Source of the DNA: Rhodoferax sp.
GTDB lineage: Bacteria; Pseudomonadota; Gammaproteobacteria; Burkholderiales; Burkholderiaceae_C
Direction: 5' to 3'
Assembly (NCBI RefSeq): GCF_018780565.1
Contig: NZ_JADMJN010000002.1
Span: forward strand, 1 to 64,000
Length of the DNA: 64,000 bases
Part shown: piece by piece, positions 47,670-56,990 of the stretch
How the letters are laid out: the number at the start of each line of letters is the position of its first letter
Numbering within the stretch: the stretch's first letter is position 1
Translations under genes and position numbers: made by a program
Notes under the pieces: generated by a model
Seen by the model: the letters and a program-made list of their open reading frames with translations, nothing else
Told to the model about the DNA's origin: nothing
The model's database searches: none

Positions 47670-49040
47670 ATGGCACTTTTTAAAATCCCCGCCCTCAGCA
47701 CAACAAGTTGTGCCGTGATGCTGTTTCTGGCCAGCGTGTCGCATGCGCAATCCCTCGTCAACACGCCGGAGGAACTGGAGGCGAAGCTGGAAATCCTGTC
47801 CCGGGAACTGGCCGAGCAAAAGACCCGGCTGGCTACCCTGGAGCTTGCGCATCGGCAGTACCAGCAGCAAAAGGAGCGGCTGGAGTTTCTGGAGCGCCAG
47901 GTCGAGGCGCAGCAGAGCAGTCTGGATGCCATGCGCGATATCGTGGCCTGGGATGTACTGGCCCTGCAGCGCGGCGCGGGGCGGGTCGGGTCGGGCGAGA
48001 GCCCGGTGGGTGGCGGCGAAACGCTGGCGCAGGCTGCCACCAGCGAACAGGCCCCGGTAGGGCGGGCGCCTGCGGCCGAAGGACGGCCACCCGAGGTGGC
48101 GCCCATTTTCGAGCAGCCGGGTGTTCTCACGGCGCCGGGACACTACGTCCTGGAGCCCTCGTTCCAGTATGGTTACTCCTCCAGCAACCGCGTGGCCCTG
48201 GTGGGTTACACCATCATTCCCGCGCTGTTGATTGGCTTGGTGGATGTGCGCGAAGTCAAGCGCAACACAGTCACGGCAGCGCTGTCGGCCCGGTTCGGCA
48301 TCACCCGCCGGCTTGAGCTGGAAGTCCGCGCGCCCTACGTCTACCGGACAGACTCCACTGTGAGCCGCGAAGTGGCCAACTCCACCGCCACGGACAGCGT
48401 TTTCTCCGCCAATGGCATGGACATGGGCGACCTCGAATTCGGTGCCCGCTACCAGTTGAACGACGGTGGCATCGACAAGGCGTACTACATCGGCACCCTG
48501 CGCTTCAAGACGCGCACCGGCAAAGACCCGTTCGAAGTCGTGACCGATTGCATACAGCGTTGCCTGGGCAACGCCAATGGTTCGGGCTTGCCGCTGGACT
48601 TGCCCACCGGCTCGGGGTTTTATTCGCTTCAGGTCGGCGTGACGGCACTCTATCCGTCCGATCCGGCCGTGTTTTTTGGCAGCATCACCTACATGCACAA
48701 CTTTGCGCGCGACAACGTCAGTCGCAAAGTTCGCAATGGCGAGGAGGAGTACCTGGGAACCATTGCGCCCGGAGGGGTTGTGGGTTTTAACTTCGGCATG
48801 GGCCTGGCGCTCAACGAAAAATCATCCTTCAGCATCGGCTACGACCACAGCTCGGTAGGCCGGACCGAAGTCCGTGGCGAGGTAGCGCCAGGCTCGGTCA
48901 GAACACAGCTGGCCACACTGCTGCTGGGTTATTCGTACCGCCTGAGTCCAAAGACCTCGCTCAACGTTTCGGTGGGAGCCGGGCTCACGCGTGACACACC
49001 GGACGTCTCGCTGACTGTCCGCTTGCCGATGACGTTTTGA
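47670..49040 (+). CDS. Coiled-coil/beta-barrel outer-membrane protein, FapF-like
   Basis: 456 residues from ATG 47670. Signal peptide (MLFLASVSHAQ). An N-terminal coiled coil (about 30-95: LEAKLEILSRELAEQKTRLA; LEFLERQVEAQQSSLDAMRD), then a Gly/Ala/Pro linker. From about 145 on there is a beta-barrel of alternating residues (YVLEPSFQYGYSSSNRVALV; LELEVRAPYVYR) ending TVRLPMTF with the terminal Phe of outer-membrane proteins. FapF is a trimeric coiled-coil-gated barrel that exports amyloid subunits, and this matches in layout. Divergent from the regulator. Confidence 0.8.
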   Translation: MALFKIPALSTTSCAVMLFLASVSHAQSLVNTPEELEAKLEILSRELAEQKTRLATLELAHRQYQQQKERLEFLERQVEAQQSSLDAMRDIVAWDVLALQRGAGRVGSGESPVGGGETLAQAATSEQAPVGRAPAAEGRPPEVAPIFEQPGVLTAPGHYVLEPSFQYGYSSSNRVALVGYTIIPALLIGLVDVREVKRNTVTAALSARFGITRRLELEVRAPYVYRTDSTVSREVANSTATDSVFSANGMDMGDLEFGARYQLNDGGIDKAYYIGTLRFKTRTGKDPFEVVTDCIQRCLGNANGSGLPLDLPTGSGFYSLQVGVTALYPSDPAVFFGSITYMHNFARDNVSRKVRNGEEEYLGTIAPGGVVGFNFGMGLALNEKSSFSIGYDHSSVGRTEVRGEVAPGSVRTQLATLLLGYSYRLSPKTSLNVSVGAGLTRDTPDVSLTVRLPMTF

Positions 49041-49050
49041 GAGGCCTTGC

Positions 49051-49590
49051 ATGTCAAAAATTCTGGTGGTCTACTATTCACGAACCGGGTACACGCGAAC
49101 CATTGCCGGTCGCGTGGCACGGGCCTGCGGGGCGGATCTGGACCAGATTGAGGGTTACAAGACGCGGGCGGGTGCATGGGGCTACATGCGCTCGGCAGTG
49201 GGTGCGGTCATGCACCTGGATGCGCCCATACTGCGCCCCCGCAACGAGCCCGGTGGCTATGACCTGATCCTGATCGGAACGCCCGTATGGTGCAGAAACG
49301 TGCCCGGCCCGGTGCGTACCTACATCAAGGAGAACCGGCAAGCCTTCAGACGGGTGGCCTTCTTTTGCACCTATGGCGGTTCGGGTCAGAACAAGGTCTT
49401 GCGTGACCTGGAGATTCTCGCCGGCCGGCCGGCACTCGCCACATTCGCCATCACGGACAGCGAGGTGGCCAGCAAGTTGTACAACCGCCGGCTGTCCAAA
49501 TTTGTTGCCAAGCTTCAGAACACCTCCAAGTTCATCGGGCAGCCCAGCCATGGTGAGCCCCTGTTTGATGACAATCTGATCGGCCTGTGA
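49051..49590 (+). CDS. Flavodoxin-like protein
   Basis: Flavodoxin fold, 179 residues. FMN phosphate loop ILVVYYSRTGYTRTIAG, the next loop LILIGTPVWCRNVPGPVRTY, and the ring-binding loop FFCTYGGSGQNK. Resembles flavodoxin/NAD(P)H-dependent oxidoreductase proteins. It follows the FapF-like gene by ten bases, so it is cotranscribed, yet no redox role in fibre secretion is known. It ends at a terminator-like hairpin. Confidence 0.85.
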   Translation: MSKILVVYYSRTGYTRTIAGRVARACGADLDQIEGYKTRAGAWGYMRSAVGAVMHLDAPILRPRNEPGGYDLILIGTPVWCRNVPGPVRTYIKENRQAFRRVAFFCTYGGSGQNKVLRDLEILAGRPALATFAITDSEVASKLYNRRLSKFVAKLQNTSKFIGQPSHGEPLFDDNLIGL

Positions 49591-49603
49591 AGCGTCAATG
49601 CTG

Positions 49604-49628
49604 AAGCGGGCGCACGCAGCGCCCGCTT
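49604..49628. terminator. Hairpin between convergent genes
   Basis: AAGCGGGCG (49604-49612) and CGCCCGCTT (49620-49628) form a nine-pair stem with a seven-base loop, between the flavodoxin-like gene and the convergent PEP-CTERM gene. The following T-run is short, so termination may be partial. Confidence 0.6.
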
Positions 49629-49647
49629 TCAACCCCCTGGACAGCGC

Positions 49648-50502
49648 TTACATGGTCTTGTTGCGCCTTCTGACCAGTGCCAGGCTGCCCATCGCCAGGC
49701 TCAGCAAGGCCAGGCTGCCGGGCTCGGGTACGGCGCTGATGCGCACACCCATGTCCTGGAAGTCATGGTCGCCCGAAGCCGGCAGATCGGTCAACCCCGC
49801 GTAAATCGAGGTGCCGGTTCGCAGGAACTGCGCCGCTGCCAGGTAGGGATCAACCCCCAGGAAAAAACCTGGCGCCTCGCCCAAGGCCGTATCCGGGTTG
49901 CCGTCAGTCCCGTTGTTGGTGAGGGTGACGCCCGCACCGGTGCGGTACATGAAGGGCAGCAGGCCCGCGCCAAAATGGAAGGTGAACTGGCTCACGGTAT
50001 CGACACAGGCTGGTGTCGTTGCATTGGCCATGGTGCAGGGCGTCGTGCTGCCGCCGAACAGCTGCTGGTCGCCCGCATCAATCACCCAGTTATTGTTCCT
50101 GTCGATCCAGAACTCATTGGCCAGGCCCGAGTCGCCCTTGCCCACGTACTGGAAGGTCACATCGGCGGCCTTGTCCAGCGTCAGGTAAGACGAATGAAAA
50201 CCCGAGGTGCCCGCACCAAGGACGGGCTCGGTGGAGAAGCCTGCGGGCGTGGGGCTGCTGGTGGGCCAGTTGCCTTCGGCGCTGGGCAAGCCGGGTCCGC
50301 TGACGCCCCCCGCTCCGTTAGGGTACAGGGTGCCGCCCGCATCACCAATGACCTCCTGATGGAAGTTATTTCCCGTGGTGCCGGTAGGCGTGCTGATTTG
50401 CAGCAACGGCGTGGCACTTGCTGTGCCCACTGTGCCCGCCACAGCACAGACCCCCCAAACTGCGCTGGCGAGCAGTCTTCGCTTGATGGTTCGTGATTTC
50501 AT
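49648..50502 (-). CDS. PEP-CTERM-anchored exported protein
   Basis: 284 residues from ATG 50502 (AAGGAGTT upstream). Signal peptide (GTVGTASATP) and a beta-rich mature part with two Cys. The C-terminal sorting signal is VPEPGSLALLSLAMGSLALV followed by RRRNK, the exosortase/EPS target. DxDxN-like loops (WIDRNNNWVIDAGDQQ) could bind calcium. It is expected at the surface or in the exopolysaccharide matrix, which fits the neighbouring fibre locus. No exosortase is in the window. Confidence 0.85.
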   Translation of the reverse strand: MKSRTIKRRLLASAVWGVCAVAGTVGTASATPLLQISTPTGTTGNNFHQEVIGDAGGTLYPNGAGGVSGPGLPSAEGNWPTSSPTPAGFSTEPVLGAGTSGFHSSYLTLDKAADVTFQYVGKGDSGLANEFWIDRNNNWVIDAGDQQLFGGSTTPCTMANATTPACVDTVSQFTFHFGAGLLPFMYRTGAGVTLTNNGTDGNPDTALGEAPGFFLGVDPYLAAAQFLRTGTSIYAGLTDLPASGDHDFQDMGVRISAVPEPGSLALLSLAMGSLALVRRRNKTM

Positions 50503-50540
50503 CGCTAACTCCTTTTTGTTGACATTCATGAATGCTTTGT

Positions 50541-50556
50541 TGCGCCAGGAATGCCA
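50541..50556 (-). promoter_or_regulatory. Weak sigma-54 promoter candidate (PEP-CTERM gene)
   Basis: Minus strand TGGCAT-TCCTG-GCGCA keeps GG and GC at the right 10-bp spacing but has about three mismatches. It would give a leader of about 28 bases. PEP-CTERM genes are often sigma-54 dependent, which raises its plausibility. Confidence 0.3.
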
Positions 50557-50696
50557 TCGCAAACGATGCTCAAGGCCCTGACAAATCAAGTATCCAAAGC
50601 ACCTTGTGCTGTGAGTTGATTTTTCTCACAGCAGCCACCTGCCAAGCGCCGTGTACCAGGTTCATTTGATCTCGCTGCAGCTTCAATTGATGCACA

Positions 50697-52409
50697 TCAC
50701 TGCGCTGCGATGCCGGTCTGGGAGCTGGCGCTGGCAAGCACGGATTCATCGCGCAATTGCCGTCGCAAAATCTTGCCCAGATTGGTTTTGGGCAGCGGTT
50801 CGGTGCGGAACTCCACAATCTTCGGGATCTTGTAGTCCGTCAGGTGCTGGCGGCAGTGCGCAAGCAGGGCTTCCCGGGTCAGGCTCTGGTCGGCCTTGAC
50901 CACCACGATCTTGACCGCCTCGCCAGAGCGCTCGTCAGGCACGCCCACGGCGGCCACCTCGGCCACGCCGGGATGCATGGCCACGGCATCCTCAATCTGG
51001 TTCGGAAACACCTTGAAGCCCGAGACGATGATCATGTCTTTCTTGCGGTCCGTGATCTTGAAGTAGCCGCGCTCGTCCATGAACCCCATGTCGCCTGTGC
51101 GCAACCAGCCGTCTTTGGTAAACACCTTGGCGGTCTCGTCGGGCCGGTTCCAGTAACCCGGCATCACCTGCGGCCCGCGAATGGATAACTCGCCCACCTC
51201 GCCGCGTGGCATCTCGTTACCGTCATCATCCAGAACGGCCGCTTCTGTTGAGGGAAACGGCATGCCGATGGTGCCGGTCCAGTCCTCGATGTCAAGCGGG
51301 TTGCAGATCGCGCCAGGCGAGGTTTCGGTCAGCCCGTAGGCCTCGATGATGGGCACCCCGGTAGCCTTCTTCCAGCGCTCGGCCACCACCCGCTGCACCG
51401 CCATGCCACCGGCGTTGACCACCTTCAGGCTGTGCGACTTCACCTCGGAAAATTCCGGGGCATCCAGCAAGGCGCGGTACAACGTGTTCACGCCGATCAT
51501 GGCCGTGACCGGGTATTTCTTGAGGTCATGAATGAAGGCGTCCATGTCCCGCGGGTTGGTGATCAGGATGGTGTGCGCGCCAATCTTCATGAACACCAGG
51601 GCGGAGTTCAGCGCATACACGTGGTACAGCGGCAAGGGGCAGACGAAGATTTCCTTGCCGTCAAGCAGGTCGTGTGCGATCCACGCGCCCACCTGCTGCA
51701 GGTTGGCCACCATGTTGCCGTGCGTCAGGATCACGCCCTTGGCCACACCGGTGGTGCCACCGGTGTACTGCAGGAACGCGATGTCGCTTTGCGCCAGTGG
51801 CACGTGGTTCAGCGTCACGGCCCGCCCGGCACGCAGGGCCGCGTTGAACTCGGTTACATCGGCAATGTCCCATTGCGGCACCAGCTTCTTCACGTACTTG
51901 ACCATGAGGTTGGTCACCAGTTCCTTCACCATGGGGAACATGTCGCCCACTTCCGTGGTGATGACGGTCAGGCTCATGGCGGGGTTTCTGTCGAGTACCT
52001 CCTGCAATGTGTGAGCAAAGTTCTCCAGCACCACGATGGCCACCGCACCCGAGTCCTTGAGCTGGTGCTCCAGTTCGGTGGCGGTGTACTGGGGGTTCAC
52101 ATTCACGACCACCAGCCCGGCCCGCAACACGCCAAACAGTGCGATCGGGTACTGCAGCAGGTTGGGCAGCATCAGGGCAACCCGGTCGCCCTTGTGCAGG
52201 CCCAGCAAATTTTGCAGGTAGGCGGCAAAGTCGCGACTGTGCTCGTCCAGTTCCGCGTAGGTCATGGTCGCCCCCATGTTGCTGTAGGCGGGTAGGTCGG
52301 CGAAGCGATCGCAACTGGTTCTCAGCACATCCCTGAGCGAGGCGAACTCCTTGGTGTCGACCTCGGCAGGCATGTTCTTCGGGTAGTGATTGAGCCAGAC
52401 TTTCTCCAT
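50697..52409 (-). CDS. fadD: Long-chain fatty acid-CoA ligase
   Basis: ATP-dependent activation of fatty acids to acyl-CoA. 570 residues from ATG 52409. AMP-binding signature LQYTGGTTGVAKGVILTHGN, then EAYGLTETSPGAICNP, DGWLRTGDMGFMDERGYFKI and the C-terminal catalytic Lys in LPKTNLGKILRRQLRDE. Cytosolic or membrane-associated. An FNR-like box lies 98 bp upstream (52507), tying it to the low-oxygen island. Confidence 0.93.
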   Translation of the reverse strand: MEKVWLNHYPKNMPAEVDTKEFASLRDVLRTSCDRFADLPAYSNMGATMTYAELDEHSRDFAAYLQNLLGLHKGDRVALMLPNLLQYPIALFGVLRAGLVVVNVNPQYTATELEHQLKDSGAVAIVVLENFAHTLQEVLDRNPAMSLTVITTEVGDMFPMVKELVTNLMVKYVKKLVPQWDIADVTEFNAALRAGRAVTLNHVPLAQSDIAFLQYTGGTTGVAKGVILTHGNMVANLQQVGAWIAHDLLDGKEIFVCPLPLYHVYALNSALVFMKIGAHTILITNPRDMDAFIHDLKKYPVTAMIGVNTLYRALLDAPEFSEVKSHSLKVVNAGGMAVQRVVAERWKKATGVPIIEAYGLTETSPGAICNPLDIEDWTGTIGMPFPSTEAAVLDDDGNEMPRGEVGELSIRGPQVMPGYWNRPDETAKVFTKDGWLRTGDMGFMDERGYFKITDRKKDMIIVSGFKVFPNQIEDAVAMHPGVAEVAAVGVPDERSGEAVKIVVVKADQSLTREALLAHCRQHLTDYKIPKIVEFRTEPLPKTNLGKILRRQLRDESVLASASSQTGIAAQ

Positions 52410-52506
52410 GGTGAATCCCCTGTTTCTGCGTCCGCGAATCCCCGCCACGACGACGGCCGTGGGGTCCGCCAACCAGACCAGTTTAGAAACGGGACGCCGC
52501 CTTCAT

Positions 52507-52520
52507 TTGAGTTTTCGCAA
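52507..52520. promoter_or_regulatory. FNR-like box before fadD
   Basis: TTGAGTTTTCGCAA, identical to the site at 47547-47560, 98 bp upstream of the fadD start. Confidence 0.5.
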
Positions 52521-52633
52521 GGCAACCGCATGCCTGTTTGGCACAAGTTTGTGACATGGGGGAATAATCTTGTCCCCACAGATGGGGACCCCCGTCAACT
52601 TATCCGGGGCGCTGGGGCTTGCAAGCAGAGAGG

Positions 52634-53011
52634 CTATGGATTTGCAAGCGCATCCTCAATCACCGTACGCAGATCACATTCGGCAAATGGCTTGGTCAGA
52701 TAGCCTGAGGGCTTCGCGAGCATGGCGCGTTCGCGCGTGGCATCGCCATCGAAGGCGCTCAGAAACACACAAGGCAGGTCAAACTGCGTCCGGATGGCCT
52801 GAGCTGCTGAAATTCCGTCCATCTCTCCCGCCAGATGGATGTCCATCAATATGAGGTCGGGGCGCAGATGGCCGGCAGCTTCGATGGCCCTTTCGCCCGT
52901 TTTCACAGGCCCCACCGCGTCATAGCCCAGGTCCTTCAGTTGCATGAAAATATCAAAGGCAATGATGGCTTCATCTTCAACCAGCAGAATGCGCGGGGGG
53001 TTCAGCGACAT
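52634..53011 (-). CDS. Single-domain response regulator
   Basis: CheY-like receiver, 125 residues, no output domain. Acidic pocket ILLVEDEAIIAFD, phospho-acceptor Asp in LILMDIHLAGEMDGI, Lys in GYLTKPFAECD. It is encoded 55 bp after the sensor kinase, so it is its likely partner. The IHLAGEMDGI pattern is typical of receivers paired with HisKA_2 kinases. Confidence 0.92.
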   Translation of the reverse strand: MSLNPPRILLVEDEAIIAFDIFMQLKDLGYDAVGPVKTGERAIEAAGHLRPDLILMDIHLAGEMDGISAAQAIRTQFDLPCVFLSAFDGDATRERAMLAKPSGYLTKPFAECDLRTVIEDALANP

Positions 53012-53066
53012 GGTGGTGACCTTTTAAAAATAAATGCCCGCGTTCCGGGCCGGCAGCTTCTGTTCA

Positions 53067-54509
53067 TCAGGCAGGCATCACCAGCAGGCTGGGTGCCATT
53101 GCCCGGAACGTCACGGAGAATTTGGCGCCCTGCATTCTCTCGGCATCAACCTGCCACTGACCGTCGATCTGACTTGTCAATTGCGTGACGAGTTGCAGAC
53201 CCAGGGAGGTTTTCTGCCTTTCCTCGAAGTTGTGGGGCAACCCTATTCCCGTGTCGCTCACGCTCAGACACCACTCCTCGGGATGGGCGCGGGATGGCTG
53301 CAATTCCAAGGTGACGTCGCCCATATGCCCTTCGGGAAAACCGTGCTTGAGACAGTTGGACAGCAATTCATTGGTCAGCAGTCCGCAGGGGATGGCCTGC
53401 TCGACGTCCACTGTGACGGACCCCATGTTGAGACGCAATTGCACGGAGTCCGCAATGATCAACTGCGTCTTGAACGCATTGATCGCCAGCTGGGTCAGAT
53501 AGTCACCCAGGTCCACCGATGCGAACCTGCCGGACCGGTACAGGGACTCGTGCAGGAGCGACATGGATCGAATGCGGCCCTGCATTTCGCCCAGGACCGC
53601 CCTGGTGTCGCCTTGCGTGCTGCGCCGACTCTCCAGCCGCAGCAGGCTGGTGATGACCTGCAGATTGTTTTTGACCCGGTGGTGAACTTCCTTGAGCAGG
53701 GCTTCCTTTTCCTGGAGCGACTGGCGCATCGCGTCGGTGGTTCGCTGCCGGTCAGTGACGTCGCGCAGGATGACCGTGAAAATCTTGCCTTCCTCGTTGT
53801 CCATATGCGATATGGAGGCTTCTGCGGGGAACTCTTCCCCGTTGGCTCGCAAGCCCATCACTTGTCCGAGCTTGCCCATGCTGCGCGTGGTGCGGCTTTC
53901 CTTGCCGAAGGCTTCAACCTGGGCTTTGTGGGGTGCTCTAAAACGCGCAGGTATGAAATTTTCTATCGACTGACCGATGGCATCCTGGCTGGAAACACCA
54001 AAAATGGTGGTTGCTGAAGCATTGAAATGAACGACGCGCATCGATTCGTCAACTGAAATGATGGCGTCCATGGCGCCCTCCAGAAGACCGAGCAGCCGGC
54101 GCGACTGGCGTTGCTTGCGTTCGGTGATGTCACGGGCGATTTTGGACACCCCGACAATTTTTCCGCTTGCATCCCTGATGGGAGAGGCCGTCACGGAGAC
54201 GTCCAGGAATTGCCCGGACTTCGATACACGCCGCGTCTCGAAATGTTTGACTTTTTGTCCGGCGCGGAGTTTGTCGAGAATTCGGTCTTCTTCATCCGCC
54301 AGCTCGACAGGGATCAAACGCAAGATGGACTGGCCAATCATCTCCTGCGCCGTGTAGCCAAAGATCTGTTGCGCACCCAAATTCCAGCTGGTGATGATCC
54401 CGTTCAGGTCCTTGCCCAGGATGGCGTCATCGGACGAGTCGACGATGGCGGCAAGCAGCTCACTTGCCAATGGGGATTGCTCTGGGGGGTGCGCTGTGTT
54501 TTCCTGCAT
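53067..54509 (-). CDS. PAS sensor histidine kinase (HisKA_2 type)
   Basis: 480 residues, with no clear membrane helix, so cytosolic. Two PAS domains (about 15-130: ITSWNLGAQQIFGYTAQEMI; about 145-255: VVHFNASATTIFGVSSQDAI). A HisKA_2 dimerisation helix has the phospho-His in KEVHHRVKNNLQVITSLLRL. The ATPase domain has N box NELLSNCLKHGF and G1 box VSDTGIGLPHN. It could sense redox or oxygen through PAS, but no cofactor ligand is certain. Followed by its receiver partner. Confidence 0.92.
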   Translation of the reverse strand: MQENTAHPPEQSPLASELLAAIVDSSDDAILGKDLNGIITSWNLGAQQIFGYTAQEMIGQSILRLIPVELADEEDRILDKLRAGQKVKHFETRRVSKSGQFLDVSVTASPIRDASGKIVGVSKIARDITERKQRQSRRLLGLLEGAMDAIISVDESMRVVHFNASATTIFGVSSQDAIGQSIENFIPARFRAPHKAQVEAFGKESRTTRSMGKLGQVMGLRANGEEFPAEASISHMDNEEGKIFTVILRDVTDRQRTTDAMRQSLQEKEALLKEVHHRVKNNLQVITSLLRLESRRSTQGDTRAVLGEMQGRIRSMSLLHESLYRSGRFASVDLGDYLTQLAINAFKTQLIIADSVQLRLNMGSVTVDVEQAIPCGLLTNELLSNCLKHGFPEGHMGDVTLELQPSRAHPEEWCLSVSDTGIGLPHNFEERQKTSLGLQLVTQLTSQIDGQWQVDAERMQGAKFSVTFRAMAPSLLVMPA

Positions 54510-54571
54510 TCAGGCAAGGTAACACGTGGCCTCTGAGGCCCTGCCGAAAAACCATGAAGGCAGTATGCCTT

Positions 54572-54835
54572 TTAGACCTGAGGTTTGTCGATTCGGCTCG
54601 CCAGGTAGTTCACCACCGTATCGAGGGAAACCAGTTGGGCATAGTCCGATTCCGGGATGTTCACGCCAAAGCGCTCATGCAAGCTCACCAGAAAATTAAG
54701 CCAGTCCATCGAGTCCAGATCCACCTGCTGGCGCAAGGACCGTGCTGGCACCAGCGTATCGGCCTCCACCTCCGGCGCGATCGCGCGCAGCAGCGTCACC
54801 ACCGTTTGCATGAGGGCGTTGCGCTCCGGTGTCAT
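54572..54835 (-). CDS. Acyl carrier protein
   Basis: 87 residues. The phosphopantetheine Ser is S42 in QVDLDSMDWLNFLVSL. The helical ACP pattern continues with ERFGVNIPESDYAQLVSLDT. It differs from the housekeeping AcpP (usual motif DSLD). Its ATG overlaps the stop of the E2 gene, so it is translated with the ketoacid dehydrogenase operon; a role as carrier of an acyl or lipoyl precursor is inferred. A weak 6-bp hairpin lies just past its stop (54557-54571). Confidence 0.88.
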   Translation of the reverse strand: MTPERNALMQTVVTLLRAIAPEVEADTLVPARSLRQQVDLDSMDWLNFLVSLHERFGVNIPESDYAQLVSLDTVVNYLASRIDKPQV

Positions 54836-56004
54836 GTCGGGTGCTCCTGTGAGTCCGCAGGGCTGGCGTCGCCGTCCGTGAGCAGCTGCGCTTGCTGTAG
54901 CTGCTCACGCAACTCCACCAGAAACAGCGCGCCACGGTGCCCATCGGAGGCACGATGGTCTGCTGCCAGCGTGGCGCATACCACGGGCTGCACGCCAAGC
55001 TGACCGTCCTGGACCCATGGGCGCAGGTTGATGCTGCCAAAGCCCACCAAGGCCACCTGCGGCGGGTAAATCACGCCGAACACCGACTGCGCGGATTGAT
55101 CGCCCAGGTTGGTGATCGTGATTGTGGGGTCGGACATCTCCGAGCTGCGCAAGGAGCCGGCCCGGGCGCGCTTGACCAGATCGGCCAGTTCACGCATAAG
55201 TTGCTCCAGCGGCTTGTCCTGCACGTCATGCAGGGCGGGTGCTACCAGGCCGCCACCCCGCAAGGAAATGGCCACCCCGGCGTGTACCGCGGCACTGGGT
55301 ATGAACTGGCCATCGCGGTAGAAGCCGTTGAGCTCGGGTGTGCGGCGCAGGGCGCGTGCCACGGCCTTGATCAGCAGCACGGCGGGCAGGATGCGCTCGG
55401 TGAGCGGCAGATTTTTGTTGCGCTCTTGCAGCCAGTTTGTGGCCGCTTGCAGCGGGATGGTTTCACTCAGGTAGTAGTGCGGGATTTCACGTTTGGAGCG
55501 GCTCATGGCCGCTGCAATGGCGCGGCGCATTTCCTTCTGGCGGTCGGGCGCTGCCGGGGGCGGGCTCGTTGGCGGCTGGGCTGCTGCTGCCGCTTCGATG
55601 TCTGCCAGGGTTACCGATCCCTCCGCCCCCGTGCCACTCAGGGCGTCGGGATCAATCCCGAGTTCCCGCGCGCGCTTGCGGGCAGAGGGCGATACCGCGT
55701 GTCTTGTGGGCGCCCGGCTGGCCTTGGCTGGCAGGGGTGCCGGCTTTGCCACGGGTGCCGCCACTTCGCCCGGCTCCAGCAGTGTCGCCAGCACCGTGCC
55801 CACGGGCACTTTTTCGCCGGGCTGCACCAGCAACTCGGACACCACGCCGTCGTGCCAGATTTCCACATCCACGGCGGCCTTGGAGGTGTCCACCACCGCC
55901 ACCACCTGGCCCCGCTGGACGGTATCGCCGGGCTTCACCTGCCATGCCAGCAAAGTGCCCTCGTCCATGTCGGCTCCCAGCGAAGGCAATTCAAAACGGA
56001 TCAT
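54832..56004 (-). CDS. pdhC: Dihydrolipoamide acyltransferase (E2)
   Basis: Core acyltransferase of a 2-oxoacid (pyruvate or acetoin) dehydrogenase. 390 residues from ATG 56004. One lipoyl domain with lipoyl K42 ([14 protein letters not shown]), a Pro/Ala hinge, and a peripheral-subunit-binding domain ([20 protein letters not shown]). The catalytic domain has the active-site motif [10 protein letters not shown]. Four-base overlaps on both sides join it to E1-beta and the ACP gene. No E3 is nearby. Confidence 0.9.
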   Translation of the reverse strand: MIRFELPSLGADMDEGTLLAWQVKPGDTVQRGQVVAVVDTSKAAVDVEIWHDGVVSELLVQPGEKVPVGTVLATLLEPGEVAAPVAKPAPLPAKASRAPTRHAVSPSARKRARELGIDPDALSGTGAEGSVTLADIEAAAAAQPPTSPPPAAPDRQKEMRRAIAAAMSRSKREIPHYYLSETIPLQAATNWLQERNKNLPLTERILPAVLLIKAVARALRRTPELNGFYRDGQFIPSAAVHAGVAISLRGGGLVAPALHDVQDKPLEQLMRELADLVKRARAGSLRSSEMSDPTITITNLGDQSAQSVFGVIYPPQVALVGFGSINLRPWVQDGQLGVQPVVCATLAADHRASDGHRGALFLVELREQLQQAQLLTDGDASPADSQEHPT

Positions 56005-56990
56005 GCTGAAACTCCCATCAAGGCGCGCGCTGCCGCCACAATTTTCGGCACCTGCGGCAGTGCCGCTTCTTCCATGTGGCGGGCGTAGGGTATGGGGACC
56101 TCTTCGCTGCACACCCGGGCCAGCGGCGCGTCCAGGTCAAAAAAAGCCTGCTCGCAAATGCGTGCCATCAGTTCGGCGGCCAGGCTGCCCGAGCGCCAGC
56201 CTTCATCCACCACCAGCGCGCGACGGCACTTGCGCACCGAAGCCATCACCGTGGCGTCATCCAGCGGACGCAACACCCGCAGGTCGATCACCTCGGCGGA
56301 AACGCCCTGCGCCCCCAGTTCCTCGGCGGCGCGCAATGCCTTGGGCAGGCAGCCGCCGTGGGTGATGAGGCTCACGTCGCTGCCGCTGCGGCGTACCCTC
56401 GCCGTGCGAATGTCCAGTGGCTGCGTGTCAGTCGCTGGCAGCTCGCCTTGCATGTTGTAAAGCTGGGCGTGCTCGAAGATCAGCACCGGGTCGGGGTCGG
56501 CCAGCGCGGGTGCCAGCATGCCGCGTGCATCTTCCACCGTCGCCGGCGCCAGCACGCGCAGGCCTGGCACGTGGGCGTACCAGCCCTCGAAGCTGTTGGA
56601 ATGCTGTGCCGCCACCTGGCGCCCCGCGCCTGTGGCCATGCGGATCACCACCGGCACCGAGAATTGCCCGCCTGACATGTGGCGCAGCATGGCCGCCGTG
56701 TTCACAATGGCGTCCAGCGCCAGCAGGCTGAAGTTGACGGTCATCACCTCCACAATCGGGCGCATGCCTCCCAGTGCTGCGCCAATGCCCGCGCCAACAA
56801 AGCCCAGCTCGGACAGCGGTGTGTCGCGGATGCGCTCAGGCCCGAACTCGTCAAGCAGCCCTTTGGACACGGCATAGGTGCCGCCATAGCGGCCCACGTC
56901 TTCCCCCATCAGGAAGGCCCGGGGATCGTTTTGCAACGCCTCGCGCAGCGCTTCACGCAGGGCTTCGCGGTAACTGGTGGTTGGGGGCAT
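56001..56990 (-). CDS. pdhB: 2-oxoacid dehydrogenase E1 beta subunit
   Basis: Beta chain of the heterotetrameric, thiamine-diphosphate-dependent E1. 329 residues. [20 protein letters not shown], the conserved Glu region, [19 protein letters not shown] and the transketolase C domain ([20 protein letters not shown]). Pyruvate dehydrogenase fits the neighbouring acyl-CoA synthetase, but acetoin dehydrogenase (AcoB) is the alternative; sequence alone does not settle it. Overlaps E1-alpha by one base. Confidence 0.88.
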   Translation of the reverse strand: MPPTTSYREALREALREALQNDPRAFLMGEDVGRYGGTYAVSKGLLDEFGPERIRDTPLSELGFVGAGIGAALGGMRPIVEVMTVNFSLLALDAIVNTAAMLRHMSGGQFSVPVVIRMATGAGRQVAAQHSNSFEGWYAHVPGLRVLAPATVEDARGMLAPALADPDPVLIFEHAQLYNMQGELPATDTQPLDIRTARVRRSGSDVSLITHGGCLPKALRAAEELGAQGVSAEVIDLRVLRPLDDATVMASVRKCRRALVVDEGWRSGSLAAELMARICEQAFFDLDAPLARVCSEEVPIPYARHMEEAALPQVPKIVAAARALMGVSA

